64,000 bases of DNA from Streptomyces diastatochromogenes (GCA_026913215.1 JAPTYK010000001.1:3472001-3536000), one strand, 5' to 3'; counted from the stretch's first letter, positions 34,342 through 44,185 are shown. Program-made: numbers and translations. Notes: generated from the sequence alone by a model not told the origin.

Positions 34342-35809
34342 CGGAGAAAGCGAGCGCCGAGCCGACCGGCGCCGGGACCACCGACGCCGGAGCGGGCACC
34401 ACCGAGCGGGGTCCGGGCTCCCAGCCGGATCCTGGGGCCCAGCCGGGCCCCGCCACCGAGCACGGGCTCGACCGGGCCCCGGTGCTTGAGCTGGACCCGC
34501 TGCTCGACGATCGGGGCACCCGCATCATCGTCTGCTGCGGAGCGGGCGGGGTCGGGAAGACGACCACGGCGGCGGCGCTCGGTGTGCGGGCGGCGGAGCG
34601 GGGCGGCGGGTGGTGGTCTCACCATCGACCCGGCGCGCCGGCTCGCCCAGTCCATGGGGATCGACTCCTCGACAACACCCCGCGCAGGGTCGACGGCATC
34701 AAGGGGTCCGACGGCGGCGAACTGCACGCCATGATGCTGGACATGAAGCGGACCTTCGACGAGATCGTCGAGGCGCACGCGGAGCCCGAGCGGGCGCGGG
34801 CGATCCTGGAGAACCCCTTCTACCAGTCCCTGTCGGCCGGATTCGCCGGTACGCAGGAGTACATGGCGATGGAGAAGCTGGGCCAGCTCCGGGCCCGCGA
34901 CGAGTGGGACCTGATCGTCGTGGACACCCCGCCGTCCCGATCGGCGCTCGACTTCCTGGACGCGCCGAAGCGGCTCGGGTCCTTCCTCGACGGGAAGTTC
35001 ATCAAGCTGCTCATGGCCCCCGCGAAGGTGGGCGGCCGGGCCGGGATGAAGTTCCTCAACGTCGGCATGTCGATGATGACGGGGACCCTGGGGAAGCTGC
35101 TGGGGGGTCAGTTCCTCAAGGACGTGCAGACGTTCGTGGCGGCGATGGACACCATGTTCGGCGGGTTCCGGACCCGCGCGGACGCCACGTACAAGCTGCT
35201 CCAGGCCCCGGGCACGGCCTTCCTCGTGGTCGCCACGCCGGAGCGGGACGCGCTGCGCGAGGCCGCGTACTTCGTGGAGCGGCTGGCCGCGGAGGAGATG
35301 CCGCTGGCCGGTCTCGTCCTCAACCGCGTCCACGGCAGTGGTGCCGCCCGGCTGTCGGCCGAGCGGGCGCGGGCCGCCGCGGAAAATCTTGACGAGGGGC
35401 GCATTGTGGATCAGGGGGCGGGAAGGCTGGACACGGTGGCTCCCCGGCCACCGGAACCGAGCACAAGCCCGAGCCCGATCCCGAGCCCGAGCCGAATGAT
35501 CTCGCCACCGCCGCCGCACTGTCCGTATCCCAGGCTGCCCCCACAGCCGACCCGGCACAGGAAACACCGGCACAGCAGACAGACACACCGGACGTCGACG
35601 TCCGTCAGCTCACCGCGGGACTTCTGCGCCTGCATGCCGAGCGCATGCGGGTCCTCGCGCGCGAGCAGCGCACGCGCGACCGCTTCACCGCGCTCCACCC
35701 CGAGGTGGCCGTGACCGAAGTGGCGGCCCTGGCCGGCGATGTGCACGACCTCGCCGGGCTGCGGGCCATCGGTGACCGGCTCATGGCGGGGCAGACGCCC
35801 TCGGCCTGA
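34338..35809 (+). CDS. ArsA/Get3-like ATPase, subunit 2, frameshifted
   Basis: About 491 residues from GTG 34338. A Gly/Thr-rich N-terminal extension of ~55 residues precedes the P-loop (CGAGGVGKTTTA, about 67-78), which has Ala where the first subunit has the signature Lys. DP of the TIDPARRLAQSMGID switch and VVDTPPSRSALDFLDAP follow. Breaks near 34612 and 34668 (RVVV/LTIDP and ID/LDNTP) and near 35415 are consistent with lost bases. The restored C-terminus reads DVRQLTAGLLRLHAERMRVL and ends GLRAIGDRLMAGQTPSA at 35809. The pair is probably an obligate heterocomplex. Confidence 0.86.
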
Positions 35810-35848
35810 GCCGTCTCGCGTAGAAGCATCCGTACGTGTTGGCACTCC

Positions 35849-35897
35849 TGTGGTCCCCGTACGTGTCGGGGTTCGCGTGGTCCCCGTGCGCGTCGGG
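35849..35897. repeat. Short tandem repeat between arsA2-like gene and wblA
   Basis: GTGGTCCCCGTACGTGTCGG is repeated as GTGGTCCCCGTGCGCGTCGG, each followed by GG(T/C). It lies between convergent genes and may fold as a hairpin, perhaps acting as a terminator. Confidence 0.5.
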
Positions 35898-35898
35898 G

Positions 35899-36243
35899 CT
35901 AGCCGACCGCCGCGTACGCCTCGTACGTCGCGTCGTCGTCGATCGCCACGGGCAGCAGGCCCGCTCCCCGCTCGTACTCCGTGCGCGCGGTCTCCAGGAG
36001 CCGGCGCCACGAGGTGACGGTCGGCCTCCGGCGCAGCAGGGCGCGGCGCTCGCGCTCCGTCATGCCGCCCCACACGCCGAACTCCACGCGGTTGTCGAGG
36101 GCGTCGGCGAGGCACTCGGTCCGCACCGGGCATCCGGTGCACACCGCCTTTGCCCTGTTCTGCGCCGCTCCCTGTACGAAAAGTTCATCCGGATCGGTAG
36201 TGCGGCAGGCCGCCTGCGCACTCCAGTCAGCTACCCAGCCCAT
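35899..36243 (-). CDS. wblA: WhiB-like transcription regulator WblA
   Basis: 114 residues from ATG 36243 (MGWVADWSAQAACRTTDPDE). Four iron-sulfur ligands are C13, C35, C38 and C44 (CTGCPVRTEC), followed by the GVWGG turn (56-60) and the basic RERRALLRRRP DNA-contact region. Sequence and position match WblA, a 4Fe-4S regulator needed for sporulation and known to repress antibiotic production in Streptomyces. It is the positional equivalent of whiB4 in Mycobacterium. It is divergent from the PBP gene across a 415-bp region. Confidence 0.96.
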   Translation of the reverse strand: MGWVADWSAQAACRTTDPDELFVQGAAQNRAKAVCTGCPVRTECLADALDNRVEFGVWGGMTERERRALLRRRPTVTSWRRLLETARTEYERGAGLLPVAIDDDATYEAYAAVG

Positions 36244-36658
36244 ACCGGCGCCGTCCTCTCCCGAATCGAGGCTCCTCACGGCGGCAGCGGCATATTCACC
36301 GCTGCCAGTTGGGACGTTACGGAAGGTGGGCACAGCGCAACACCCCCTTCGGGCCCAATCTTGAATGGTCCGAACGGACTATGCGTGCGCGTCAGATCAC
36401 CCAGGGGAGTGATCGAAAGACATGCGTGAGATACCGGACATATCTCTCGTACATGCCCTTCTGCAGTGGGGCCACTTCGGGCACCGTGTGACGCATGGGC
36501 CGGAATCGGGCACGAGATTCCCGTGTTTCGGGGTCACGGGAATTCATACCGATGTCACGCACGGGTCTTGATGCGAGACCACACTGCTGTGACAGTTGGG
36601 AGCAGCTTAGGCCAAGGCATATACGTGTGTCCGGCGAATGAGAACGTAGGCTGCCCCC
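36244..36658. other. Divergent wblA / PBP control region
   Basis: 415 bp without a gene. It must contain both promoters and the long wblA leader. The stretch about 36360-36460 is AT-richer than its surroundings (CTTGAATGGTC, GACATATCTC). I cannot assign specific boxes. Confidence 0.6.
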
Positions 36659-38902
36659 ATGGCAAAGAAGCGCTCGGGCGGTGGTCTGACCGGGACCCAG
36701 CAGGCCGCCAAGTTCCTCGGTGTCAGTGTGCTCGCCGGAGCCGTGCTGGCGGGCATCGCCCTGCCCGCGGCCGGTGCACTCGGGCTGGCCGCGAAGGGCA
36801 CGGTGGAGGGGTTCGACGAGATCCCCTCCAATCTGAAGACCCCACCGCTGAGTCAGCGCACCACGATCCTGGACGCCGAGGGCGGTCTGATCGCCACGGT
36901 GTACTCGCGGGACCGGAAGGTCGTGCCGATCGACAAGATCTCCCCGTACATGCAGAAGGCGATCGTCGCGATCGAGGACGGACGCTTCTACGAGCACGGC
37001 GCGATCGACCTCAAGGGCGTGCTGCGCGCCATCAACCGCAACGCGCAGTCGGGCGGGGTCTCGCAGGGCGCGTCCACGCTGACCCAGCAGTACGTGAAGA
37101 ACGTCTTCGTCGAGGAGGCCGGTGACGACCCCGAGAAGGTCGCGCAGGCCACCCAGCAGACCATCGGCCGCAAGGTCCGCGAGCTGAAGTTCGCGATCCA
37201 GGTCGAGGAGGAGCTGGGCAAGAAGAAGATCCTGGAGAACTACCTCAACATCACGTTCTTCGGGCAGCAGGCCTACGGCATCGAGGCCGCTTCCCAGCGC
37301 TACTTCTCCAAGCACGCCGCCGACCTGGACCTGGGCGAGGCCGCGATGATGGCCGGCCTGGTCCAGTCGCCGAGCCGCTACGACCCGATCAACGACATCC
37401 AGGAAGCCACCAAGCGCCGCAACGTGGTCCTCCAGCGGATGGCCGACGTGAAGGACATCAGCCAGGCCGAGGCGGACGCGGCGAAGGCCAAGCCGATCAA
37501 GCTGAAGGTCAAGACGCCGAAGAACGGCTGCATCACCGCCGTCGACGGCGCCGGCTTCTTCTGCGACTACGTCCGCAAGACGATCCTCAACGACCCGACC
37601 TTCGGCAAGACCTCCGAGGAGCGGTCGAAGCTGTGGAACCTGGGTGGTCTCACCATCAGGACCACGCTCGACCCGCGCGCCCAGGCCGCCGCCAACGAGG
37701 CCGCCGTCGCGAAGGTGAACAAGGACGACCCGGTCGCCGCCTCCGTGGTGCAGGTCCAGCCCAAGACCGGCCGCATCCTGTCGATGGGCCAGTCCCGCCC
37801 GTACGGCCTGGACCAGAAGCAGCACCAGACGACGCTGAACCTCGCCGTCGGCAGCAAGATGGGCGGCACGACGTACGGCTTCCAGGTCGGCTCGACCTTC
37901 AAGCCGATCACCGCCGCCGCGGCCCTGGAGAAGGGCATCAGCCCGGCGACGAGCTTCAACGACCCGTCGAAGATCAACATCAGCGAGAGCGAGTACACCC
38001 GCTGCGACGGCAAGCCCTCCGGTTACGCGAACTGGGAGGTGAGCAACGAGATGGAGTCGGAGAAGGGCCTCTTCGACATGACGAGCGCCCTCGGCAAGTC
38101 CATCAACACCTACTTCGCCAAGCTGGAGCAGATGGCCGGCCTCTGCGAGACGCTGACGATGGCGAAGAACGTCGGCTACGAGCGCGAGCTGGGCAAGCCC
38201 ATCAAGCAGAGCCCCTCCGCCACCCTCGGCAGCATCGAGTCCACCCCGCTCGACATGGCGTCCGTCTACGCGACCTTCGCCAACCGCGGCATCTACTGCA
38301 CCCCGGTCGCCATCGAGTCGATCAAGGCCGCCAACGGCGACAAGCTGAACGTGCCGCAGACCAAGTGCACGCGGGCCATGAGCGACCGGACCGCCGACAC
38401 CATCAACCAGATGCTGAAGGGCGTCGTCGAGGACGGCACCGGTACACGGGCCGGTCTCAGCGACCGCGACAACGCGGGCAAGACCGGTACGACCAACGAC
38501 CGCAAGGACGCCTGGTTCGTCGGCTACACCCCGAACCTGTCCACCGCCGTCTGGGTCGGTGACGACGTCGGCGAGAAGAAGTCGATGTACGACATCACCA
38601 TCGGCGGCGAGTACTACGACAAGGTCTGCGGTGGCTGCCTCCCCGGCCCGATCTGGAAGATCGCGATGACGGGCGCCCTGGACGCCGGCCAGACGCCGAG
38701 CTTCGTCACCGTCTCCGTGCCGCGCGCCGACAAGCCCAAGGACGAGGAGAAGCAGGGCGACGAGGGCCCGAACAAGCCCCGCAAGCCCGCCGACGCCAAG
38801 CCCGGCGACACCAAGCCGACGACCGACCCGCTCCCCGGGGGGATCACGATCCCGCCGGACCTGATCGGCGGCGGACACGGCGGCCGCAAGCCCGGCCACT
38901 GA
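36659..38902 (+). CDS. Class A penicillin-binding protein (PonA2-like)
   Basis: 747 residues. A single N-terminal membrane anchor (about 20-48) precedes the GT51 glycosyltransferase domain with catalytic E106 (EDGRFYEHGAID) and GASTLTQQYVKN. The transpeptidase has S412-TFK (SxxK), S481-IN (SxN) and K608-TG (KTGT). The C-terminus is a Lys/Pro/Asp-rich tail (KPKDEEKQGDEGPNKPRKPA). It polymerises and cross-links peptidoglycan. The neighbouring wblA-like/ponA2 pairing is conserved in Mycobacterium. It has no PASTA domain. Confidence 0.95.
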   Translation: MAKKRSGGGLTGTQQAAKFLGVSVLAGAVLAGIALPAAGALGLAAKGTVEGFDEIPSNLKTPPLSQRTTILDAEGGLIATVYSRDRKVVPIDKISPYMQKAIVAIEDGRFYEHGAIDLKGVLRAINRNAQSGGVSQGASTLTQQYVKNVFVEEAGDDPEKVAQATQQTIGRKVRELKFAIQVEEELGKKKILENYLNITFFGQQAYGIEAASQRYFSKHAADLDLGEAAMMAGLVQSPSRYDPINDIQEATKRRNVVLQRMADVKDISQAEADAAKAKPIKLKVKTPKNGCITAVDGAGFFCDYVRKTILNDPTFGKTSEERSKLWNLGGLTIRTTLDPRAQAAANEAAVAKVNKDDPVAASVVQVQPKTGRILSMGQSRPYGLDQKQHQTTLNLAVGSKMGGTTYGFQVGSTFKPITAAAALEKGISPATSFNDPSKINISESEYTRCDGKPSGYANWEVSNEMESEKGLFDMTSALGKSINTYFAKLEQMAGLCETLTMAKNVGYERELGKPIKQSPSATLGSIESTPLDMASVYATFANRGIYCTPVAIESIKAANGDKLNVPQTKCTRAMSDRTADTINQMLKGVVEDGTGTRAGLSDRDNAGKTGTTNDRKDAWFVGYTPNLSTAVWVGDDVGEKKSMYDITIGGEYYDKVCGGCLPGPIWKIAMTGALDAGQTPSFVTVSVPRADKPKDEEKQGDEGPNKPRKPADAKPGDTKPTTDPLPGGITIPPDLIGGGHGGRKPGH

Positions 38903-39019
38903 CGCATCCCTGAAACGGGCCCCCGATACGGCCCTGACGCAGCCACCGATACGGCGCTGACGGGCACTGACGAGGCCCCTGACACAGCCCCTGCATACAG
39001 CTCCTGATACAGCTCCTGA

Positions 39020-39063
39020 TACGAGGAAGGGCGCCCCACCTGAGTGGGGCGCCCTTCCTCGTA
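39020..39063. terminator. Strong bidirectional terminator
   Basis: A 20-bp perfect stem (TACGAGGAAGGGCGCCCCAC and its complement, loop CTGA) between the convergent PBP and YqeY genes. Upstream, 38930-39020 holds imperfect repeats of CTGATACAGC. Confidence 0.92.
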
Positions 39064-39076
39064 CGTCCTGCGCGGA

Positions 39077-39541
39077 TCAGCCCGCGAGCAGCTTCTTCAC
39101 CGAGGCGGCGACGCGGCCGCCCTCGGCCTGGCCGGCCACCTTCGGGTTCACGATCTTCATGACGGCACCCATGGCGCGCGGGCCCTCGGCGCCCGCCGCC
39201 TTCGCCTCCTCGACGGCCGCCGCGACGATGCCGTCGAGCTCCTCGTCGCTGAGCTGCTTCGGCAGGTACGCGTCGAGGACCTCGCCCTCGGCCAGCTCGC
39301 GCTCGGCGGACTCGGCGCGACCGCCCTGGGCGAAGGCGTCCGCGGCCTCGCGGCGCTTCTTCGCCTCCTTCGCGATCACCTTCTGCACCTCGTCGTCGGA
39401 GAGTTCGCGCTTGGTCTTGCCCGCGACCTCCTCCTTGTTGATGGCGGCGATGGTCATCCGCAGGGTCGCGGAGCGCAGTTCGTCGCGCCCCTTGATCGCG
39501 GCGGTGAGGTCGTCCTGAAGCTTGGCCTTGAGCGTGGTCAT
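39077..39541 (-). CDS. GatB/YqeY domain protein
   Basis: 154 residues from ATG 39541 (MTTLKAKLQDDLTAAIKGRD). LRMTIAAINKEEVAGK, EVLDAYLPKQLSDEELDGIV and AMGAVMKIVNPKVAGQAEG are the family's conserved blocks. YqeY resembles the tail domain of the tRNA amidotransferase subunit GatB and is thought to bind tRNA. It is divergent from the phosphoesterase gene, 74 bp away. Confidence 0.93.
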   Translation of the reverse strand: MTTLKAKLQDDLTAAIKGRDELRSATLRMTIAAINKEEVAGKTKRELSDDEVQKVIAKEAKKRREAADAFAQGGRAESAERELAEGEVLDAYLPKQLSDEELDGIVAAAVEEAKAAGAEGPRAMGAVMKIVNPKVAGQAEGGRVAASVKKLLAG

Positions 39542-39615
39542 GGGATCAAGTGTGGCAGGTGGCCCACCCGTACCGCCCGCGCATTTCGGCTCGGCGGGTC
39601 TGCGACGATGGGGGG

Positions 39616-40554
39616 ATGCGCGCACGGTACGGGATCCCCCTGAAGATCACGGCAGGCCTCACGGCGACGGCTGCGGCCGGAATCGTCTACGCGGCCGGCT
39701 TCGAGGCCCGCTCCTTCCGGCTCCGCCGGGTGACGGTCCCGGTCCTCCCGCGCGGCATGCGCGACCTGCGGGTCCTCCAGGTCTCCGACATCCACATGGT
39801 GAGCGGCCAGCGCAAGAAGCGCGCCTGGCTGCAGTCCCTCGCGGGGCTCCGCCCGGACTTCGTCGTCAACACCGGCGACAACCTCTCCGACACGCAGGCC
39901 GTGCCGGAGGTCCTCGACGCGCTCGGGCCGCTGATGGAGTTCCCCGGCGTGTACGTCTTCGGCTCCAACGACTACTACGGGCCGACGCCGCGCAACCCCG
40001 CCCGGTACCTGAGGGAGAAGGTCCAGGGCCGCCACGGGCTCAACGGCAACCCGCCGGTCGTCGGCGCCGTGCACAACCCGTGGGAGGGCATGAAGGACGC
40101 CTTCGACGCGGCGGGCTGGGTGGACCTCACCAACACCCGCGGCCGGCTGAAGCTGCCGCAGGCCGAGCTCGCCTTCACCGGCCTGGACGACCCGCACATC
40201 AAGCGCGACCGGTACGAGCGGGTGGCCGGCGGCCCCGACGGGTCGGCGGACTTCACGGTGGGCGTCGTGCACGCCCCGTACCTGCGCTCGCTCGACGCCT
40301 TCACGGCCGACGGGTACGAGCTGATCCTCGCCGGACACACCCACGGCGGGCAGCTGTGCATCCCCTTCTACGGTGCGCTCGTCACCAACTGCGACCTGGA
40401 CACGGACCGGGTGAAGGGGCTCTCCACGCACACGGTCGCCGACCGGACCTCCTACCTCCACGTCTCCGCGGGCTGCGGCACCAACCGGTACACCCCGGTC
40501 CGCTTCGCCTGCCCGCCCGAGGCCACCCTGCTCACCCTGACGGCGCGCGCCTGA
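39616..40554 (+). CDS. Metallophosphoesterase
   Basis: 312 residues. An N-terminal hydrophobic segment (about 8-28) suggests a membrane anchor. Calcineurin-type motifs are VSDIHMVSGQ (D58, H60), GDNLSD (D88), GSNDYYGP (N118) and LAGHTHGGQL. The NDYYGP form is that of the YkuE/YaeI-type membrane phosphoesterases. The equivalent gene follows ponA2 in Mycobacterium (Rv3683). Confidence 0.92.
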   Translation: MRARYGIPLKITAGLTATAAAGIVYAAGFEARSFRLRRVTVPVLPRGMRDLRVLQVSDIHMVSGQRKKRAWLQSLAGLRPDFVVNTGDNLSDTQAVPEVLDALGPLMEFPGVYVFGSNDYYGPTPRNPARYLREKVQGRHGLNGNPPVVGAVHNPWEGMKDAFDAAGWVDLTNTRGRLKLPQAELAFTGLDDPHIKRDRYERVAGGPDGSADFTVGVVHAPYLRSLDAFTADGYELILAGHTHGGQLCIPFYGALVTNCDLDTDRVKGLSTHTVADRTSYLHVSAGCGTNRYTPVRFACPPEATLLTLTARA

Positions 40555-40571
40555 CCACTTACGGTGGGGGC

Positions 40572-41309
40572 ATGCTCACGCCTCACACCGGTGCCGTGCC
40601 GGCCTCCGCCGTCATACCCCCCGCCGGCCGCCGTCCCTGGGCGGCGGCCTTCCGGGGCCTGATCGCCCTGTCCGCCGCGACGGGCATCGTCATCGAGTGC
40701 GTGTACGGGGACGTGCTCGTCGTCCTGAGCTTCTTCACCATCTGGTCCAACATCCTGGTCGCCGCCGTCCTCGGCCTGGGCGCCGTCCGTGCCTGGACCC
40801 GCCGCCCGCCGCTGCCCGCGCTGTGGACCGGCGGGGTGCTGCTCTGCATCTCGGTCGTCGGCCTCGTCTTCCACCTGGTCCTCGACAACGAGGCGAGCGA
40901 GTTCAACCAGGCCGCCGAGATCGCCCGGCTCACCGGCGCGAAGGCCGTCGCCAACCAGCTCCTCCACACCGTGACCCCCCTCGGCACGGCCCTCGACTTC
41001 CTCCTGCTCACCGCGCCCGGCGCCCTCCGCTGGCGCCACGCCGCCCAGTGGCTCGCGGCCCCGTTCCTCTACTTCGCCTTCGCCCTGGTCCGCGGCGAGC
41101 TGATCTCCCCCGACGCCCCCACCCGCTACACGTACCCCTTCCTCGACGTCACCGCCCACGGCTACGCCGGCGTCCTCACCAACGCCGTCGTCCTCGGCGC
41201 GGCCTTCTACGCCCTCGGTCTCGCCATCGTCGGCCTGGACCGCATCCGACCTGCCCCTCGCTCCCCCGAATACCGGATTTCGCCTCAGCGCGCGCGTGGG
41301 CTAAAGTAA
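40572..41309 (+). CDS. Pr6Pr-family integral membrane protein
   Basis: 245 residues with six predicted membrane segments. Characteristic FTIWSNILVA, LLHTVTPLGTALDFLLL and PFLDVTAHGYAGV motifs are seen. The family (also called FAR-17a/AIG1-like) has no agreed biochemical role. It starts 17 bp after the phosphoesterase stop and is probably co-transcribed. Confidence 0.88.
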   Translation: MLTPHTGAVPASAVIPPAGRRPWAAAFRGLIALSAATGIVIECVYGDVLVVLSFFTIWSNILVAAVLGLGAVRAWTRRPPLPALWTGGVLLCISVVGLVFHLVLDNEASEFNQAAEIARLTGAKAVANQLLHTVTPLGTALDFLLLTAPGALRWRHAAQWLAAPFLYFAFALVRGELISPDAPTRYTYPFLDVTAHGYAGVLTNAVVLGAAFYALGLAIVGLDRIRPAPRSPEYRISPQRARGLK

Positions 41310-41347
41310 GCGATGTCGCCGGGACGGGAAGACCGAAACAGCGACAT

Positions 41348-41421
41348 CGGGGTGTAGCGCAGCTTGGCAGCGCGCTTCGTTCGGGACGAAGAGGTCGTGG
41401 GTTCAAATCCCGCCACCCCGA
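41348..41421 (+). tRNA. tRNA-Pro(CGG)
   Basis: 74 nt. Acceptor CGGGGTG/CACCCCG, anticodon arm CTTCG-TTCGGGA-CGAAG with anticodon CGG, and T loop TTCAAAT. CCA is not encoded. It is followed by a strong terminator. Confidence 0.95.
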
Positions 41422-41438
41422 CAGCCGCAAGAACCTCT

Positions 41439-41474
41439 CAGAGGCCTGATCCGAGACATCGGATCAGGCCTCTG
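41439..41474 (+). terminator. Terminator of tRNA-Pro
   Basis: A 16-bp perfect stem (CAGAGGCCTGATCCGA / TCGGATCAGGCCTCTG, loop GACA) followed by TTTGGTTT. Confidence 0.95.
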
Positions 41475-41898
41475 TTTGGTTTACAGGGGCATTCTGGGAG
41501 CCGACTCCGGGATCCGCCCCGGCCGAGGGGGTTGGCGGGCGTCTGGATGATGTCGTCATAACCGACAGTTCCCGCCGTACGCCGCTCACCGCGCTGACGG
41601 GCCCCTGACCGCGGCTCCCGCTCCGGCACTCCTGCCCGTACCGAGGTCACGTCCGCCGGCAGGCGCGTCGCGCTGCCGGCGGACGGGGCACGTGCAGTGC
41701 CGCTGCCCGGCCCGGAGCGGACGTGCACCGAGAACAACCGGTGTCCGCGACGGGGAGGTCACCGCACGTCGACGTCGACGTGCGGTCGGTGGCCGGGTTC
41801 GACAAGGTGCCCACCGGGCAGGCGTGCTCGTGCGCCACCAAGCTCCCCACCGTGCACCGCATCTGACGCGCGGTCCACCGGGGCGTCCGGCGGTGGGC
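41475..41898. other. Intergenic region with 26-bp perfect palindrome
   Basis: No convincing complete gene. At 41761-41786 a perfect palindrome with arms ACCGCACGTCGAC / GTCGACGTGCGGT occurs. A short plus-strand frame reads through it (SVAGFDKVPTGQACSCATKL) and stops at 41866; it may be the remnant of a decayed gene. Confidence 0.6.
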
Positions 41899-42777
41899 CT
41901 AGATCACCGGCGGGCGGCCCAGGCGGGTCATGTGGAGGACCGTCGTCCAGCGCATCGGGGTGCGGGGGCCGCAGGAGCGGCGGACGCCTTCGGCGAAGCC
42001 GCCGAACCAGGCTTTGAGGCCCGGCAGGGAGCGGGTGCGGGCCAGGGTCAGGAGGGTCCAGACGCCGAGGTAGACGGGGACGAGGAGGGCGGGGAGGTTG
42101 CGCTTGGCGAGCCAGACGCGGTTGCGGGCGGTCATCCGGTAGTAGACGGCGTGCCGGGCGGGGCTGGTCTTCGGGTGCTGGAGCAGCAGCTTCGGCTCGT
42201 AGATGACCTTCCAGCCGGCGTCCAGGGCGCGCCAGGCGAGGTCGGTCTCCTCGTGGGTGAAGAAGAAGTCCTCCGGCCAGCCGCCGATCTCGTCGAGCAT
42301 GCGCATCGACAGGCCGTGGCCGCCGCCGAGGAAGGTGGTCACCTCGCCGCCGCGCAGCGGGTCCTTCGCGCCGAGGCGCGGGATGTGGCGGCGCTGCGTC
42401 TCGCCGGTCTCGTCGGCGATGCGGAACGACACGACGCCGAGGGTCGGGTCCCCGTCGTACAGGTCCGCGAGGCGGCGGAAGACGTCCTGGTCGACGAGGA
42501 GACCGTCGTCGTCGAGGTCCACGACGATGTCGACGTCGCCGAAGGACTTCAGCGTCTCGATCGCGACGTTGCGGCCGCCGGAGACGCCCCGGTTCTCGGG
42601 GAGTTCGACGCCGGTGACGCCCTCGGGCAGGGCCGGGAGCGACCCGGTGCCGTTGCCGACGACGACGATCCGGGCGGCGGGCTCGTCCTGCGCCGCCACG
42701 GCGTCGAGCAGGGCCCGCAGCTCGGCCGGGCGCGTGCCCATCGTCAGTACCGCCACACCCACACGAGGTCGCGCCAC
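41899..42777 (-). CDS. Family 2 glycosyltransferase
   Basis: 292 residues. The GT-A fold shows the nucleotide-binding N-terminus (VAVLTMGTRPAELRALLDAV), the metal-binding VDLDDDG (87-92) and the acceptor-site EETDLAWRALDAGW. A hydrophobic C-terminal segment (about 235-250, LLVPVYLGVWTLLTLA) may tether it to the membrane. The rhamnosyltransferase-like features point to cell-wall or exopolysaccharide sugar transfer. It is divergent from the kinase gene. Confidence 0.9.
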   Translation of the reverse strand: MARPRVGVAVLTMGTRPAELRALLDAVAAQDEPAARIVVVGNGTGSLPALPEGVTGVELPENRGVSGGRNVAIETLKSFGDVDIVVDLDDDGLLVDQDVFRRLADLYDGDPTLGVVSFRIADETGETQRRHIPRLGAKDPLRGGEVTTFLGGGHGLSMRMLDEIGGWPEDFFFTHEETDLAWRALDAGWKVIYEPKLLLQHPKTSPARHAVYYRMTARNRVWLAKRNLPALLVPVYLGVWTLLTLARTRSLPGLKAWFGGFAEGVRRSCGPRTPMRWTTVLHMTRLGRPPVI

Positions 42778-42995
42778 GCCCCACTCCGTCCATGTCCGCT
42801 GTCCGCCGCCGTCGCCGGAAACCGCTCCGGGCCGCGATGCTAACCGGCCGGGGACACCTTCCGTTCACCAGGACCACGGGTGTCGTGCACCGGTCCGGAG
42901 CCCGGAGGGGGGAGCGCGGCGAACGGCGGGGGCGGGCGGCTCTACGCTGGTTCCCTTCCGTCAGGTTGATCGATCGTCGAAAGGGTGGTCTCCAG

Positions 42996-44139
42996 GTGCT
43001 GGTCGCGGACCGATATCGGCTTCATGTGTGTATCGGCCGGGGCGGCATGGGCGAGGTGTGGCAGGCCACCGACGAGGTCCTGGGGCGACCCGTGGCCGTG
43101 AAGCTGATGCTGGCCCAGTCGACCGACCCCTCCGCCGGTGACCGCTTCCGCCTGGAGGCGCAGACCGCCGCGCGGCTGAGCCATCCGCACGTGGTGGGCG
43201 TCTTCGACTTCGGGACGTGGGACGGAAAGCTGTTCCTGGTCATGGAGTTGGTGGAGGGCGACAGCCTCCAGGGAGCCCTCCGATCCGATGGTTCTGCCCG
43301 CCGAGCGGGTCGCGGTGGTCGCCGCGCACGCCGCCGCCGGGCTCGCGGCCGCGCACCGGCAGGGCGTGGTGCACCGGGACATCAAGCCGGGGAACCTGCT
43401 CGTCGACGCCGAGGGCACGGTGAAGCTGGCCGACTTCGGCATCGCGCGGTTCGTCGACGACCCCTCGGCGGCGCTGACGACGACCGGTCAGATCGTGGGC
43501 ACGGGCCTCTACCTCGCCCCCGAGCGGGCCCTCGGGCAGCCCGCCTCGTCCGCCTCCGACGTGTACTCGCTGGGCTGCGTCCTCTACCAACTCGCCACCG
43601 GACGGCCCCCGTTCCGCGCGGACACGGCGACGGCCCTGCTGTACCAGCACATCGACACCCCGCCGGTGCCGCCGAACCAGCTCGGCGCGATGCTGCCGCC
43701 CGAATTCGAGGCGTACCTGCTGAGCCTGCTCGCCAAGCAGCCGGAGCAGCGGCCCTCGGCGCAGGCGATCGCGGACTGGTTCTCCTCCGGTGCCTGGCGT
43801 TCCTACCCCGGGGCGGCTCCCGGCCGGCCCCCGGCGCCGCATCAGCCCGTCGGGCACGCCCGGGCCCGGCCCACGCGCCGCATCGGTCCTCCGGTGCCGC
43901 CTCCCTGCCGATGCCCGCGCCGGTGCACGCGCCCGCGCCGACCCCGCCGCCCATGAACCGGCCGCCGGCGACCCGGCCCGGCTCCCCGCGCCCGCGTCCC
44001 GGCGGCGTCAGAGCCAGGCGGCGAGCACCGGCGGCGCGCTCGCGGAGCTCTCCGGCGCCGCCCGCGCAAGACGGCGGCGGTGGCCGGAGCGATCGCCTTC
44101 GTGGTCTTCCTGATCATCGGGATGGCCTGGCTGTCGTAG
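42996..44139 (+). CDS. Membrane-anchored Ser/Thr protein kinase, frameshifted
   Basis: About 381 residues from GTG 42996. The Gly loop is GRGGMGEV (14-21) and the ATP lysine K36 (VAVKLM). After a break near 43285 the frame resumes (MVLPAERVAVVAAHAAAGLA) with HRDIKPGN, LADFGIA and LAPERAL. A second break near 43865 precedes a Pro-rich linker (PMPAPVHAPAPTPPPMNRPP) and the end KTAAVAGAIAFVVFLIIGMA, a C-terminal membrane anchor, with the stop at 44139. No extracellular sensor domain follows the anchor, so the signal input is unclear. Confidence 0.88.
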
Positions 44140-44141
44140 GC

Positions 44142-44185
44142 CCAGGGACGGCGCAGGGATGGCGCAGGGACGGCGTAGGAGCGTG
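44142..44185. repeat. Short tandem repeat after kinase gene
   Basis: About three units of GGGACGGCGCA (with GGGATGGCGCA) between convergent genes. No further feature is seen in 44140-44275. Confidence 0.5.

Noticed and set aside
36392..38899. 835-codon minus-strand open frame opposite the class A PBP
   Set aside because: Shadow frame of a well-identified plus-strand gene; its product has no domain-like pattern.
41647..41862. Short minus-strand open frame downstream of tRNA-Pro
   Set aside because: No ribosome site or family; it overlaps the 26-bp palindrome and an equally weak plus-strand frame.
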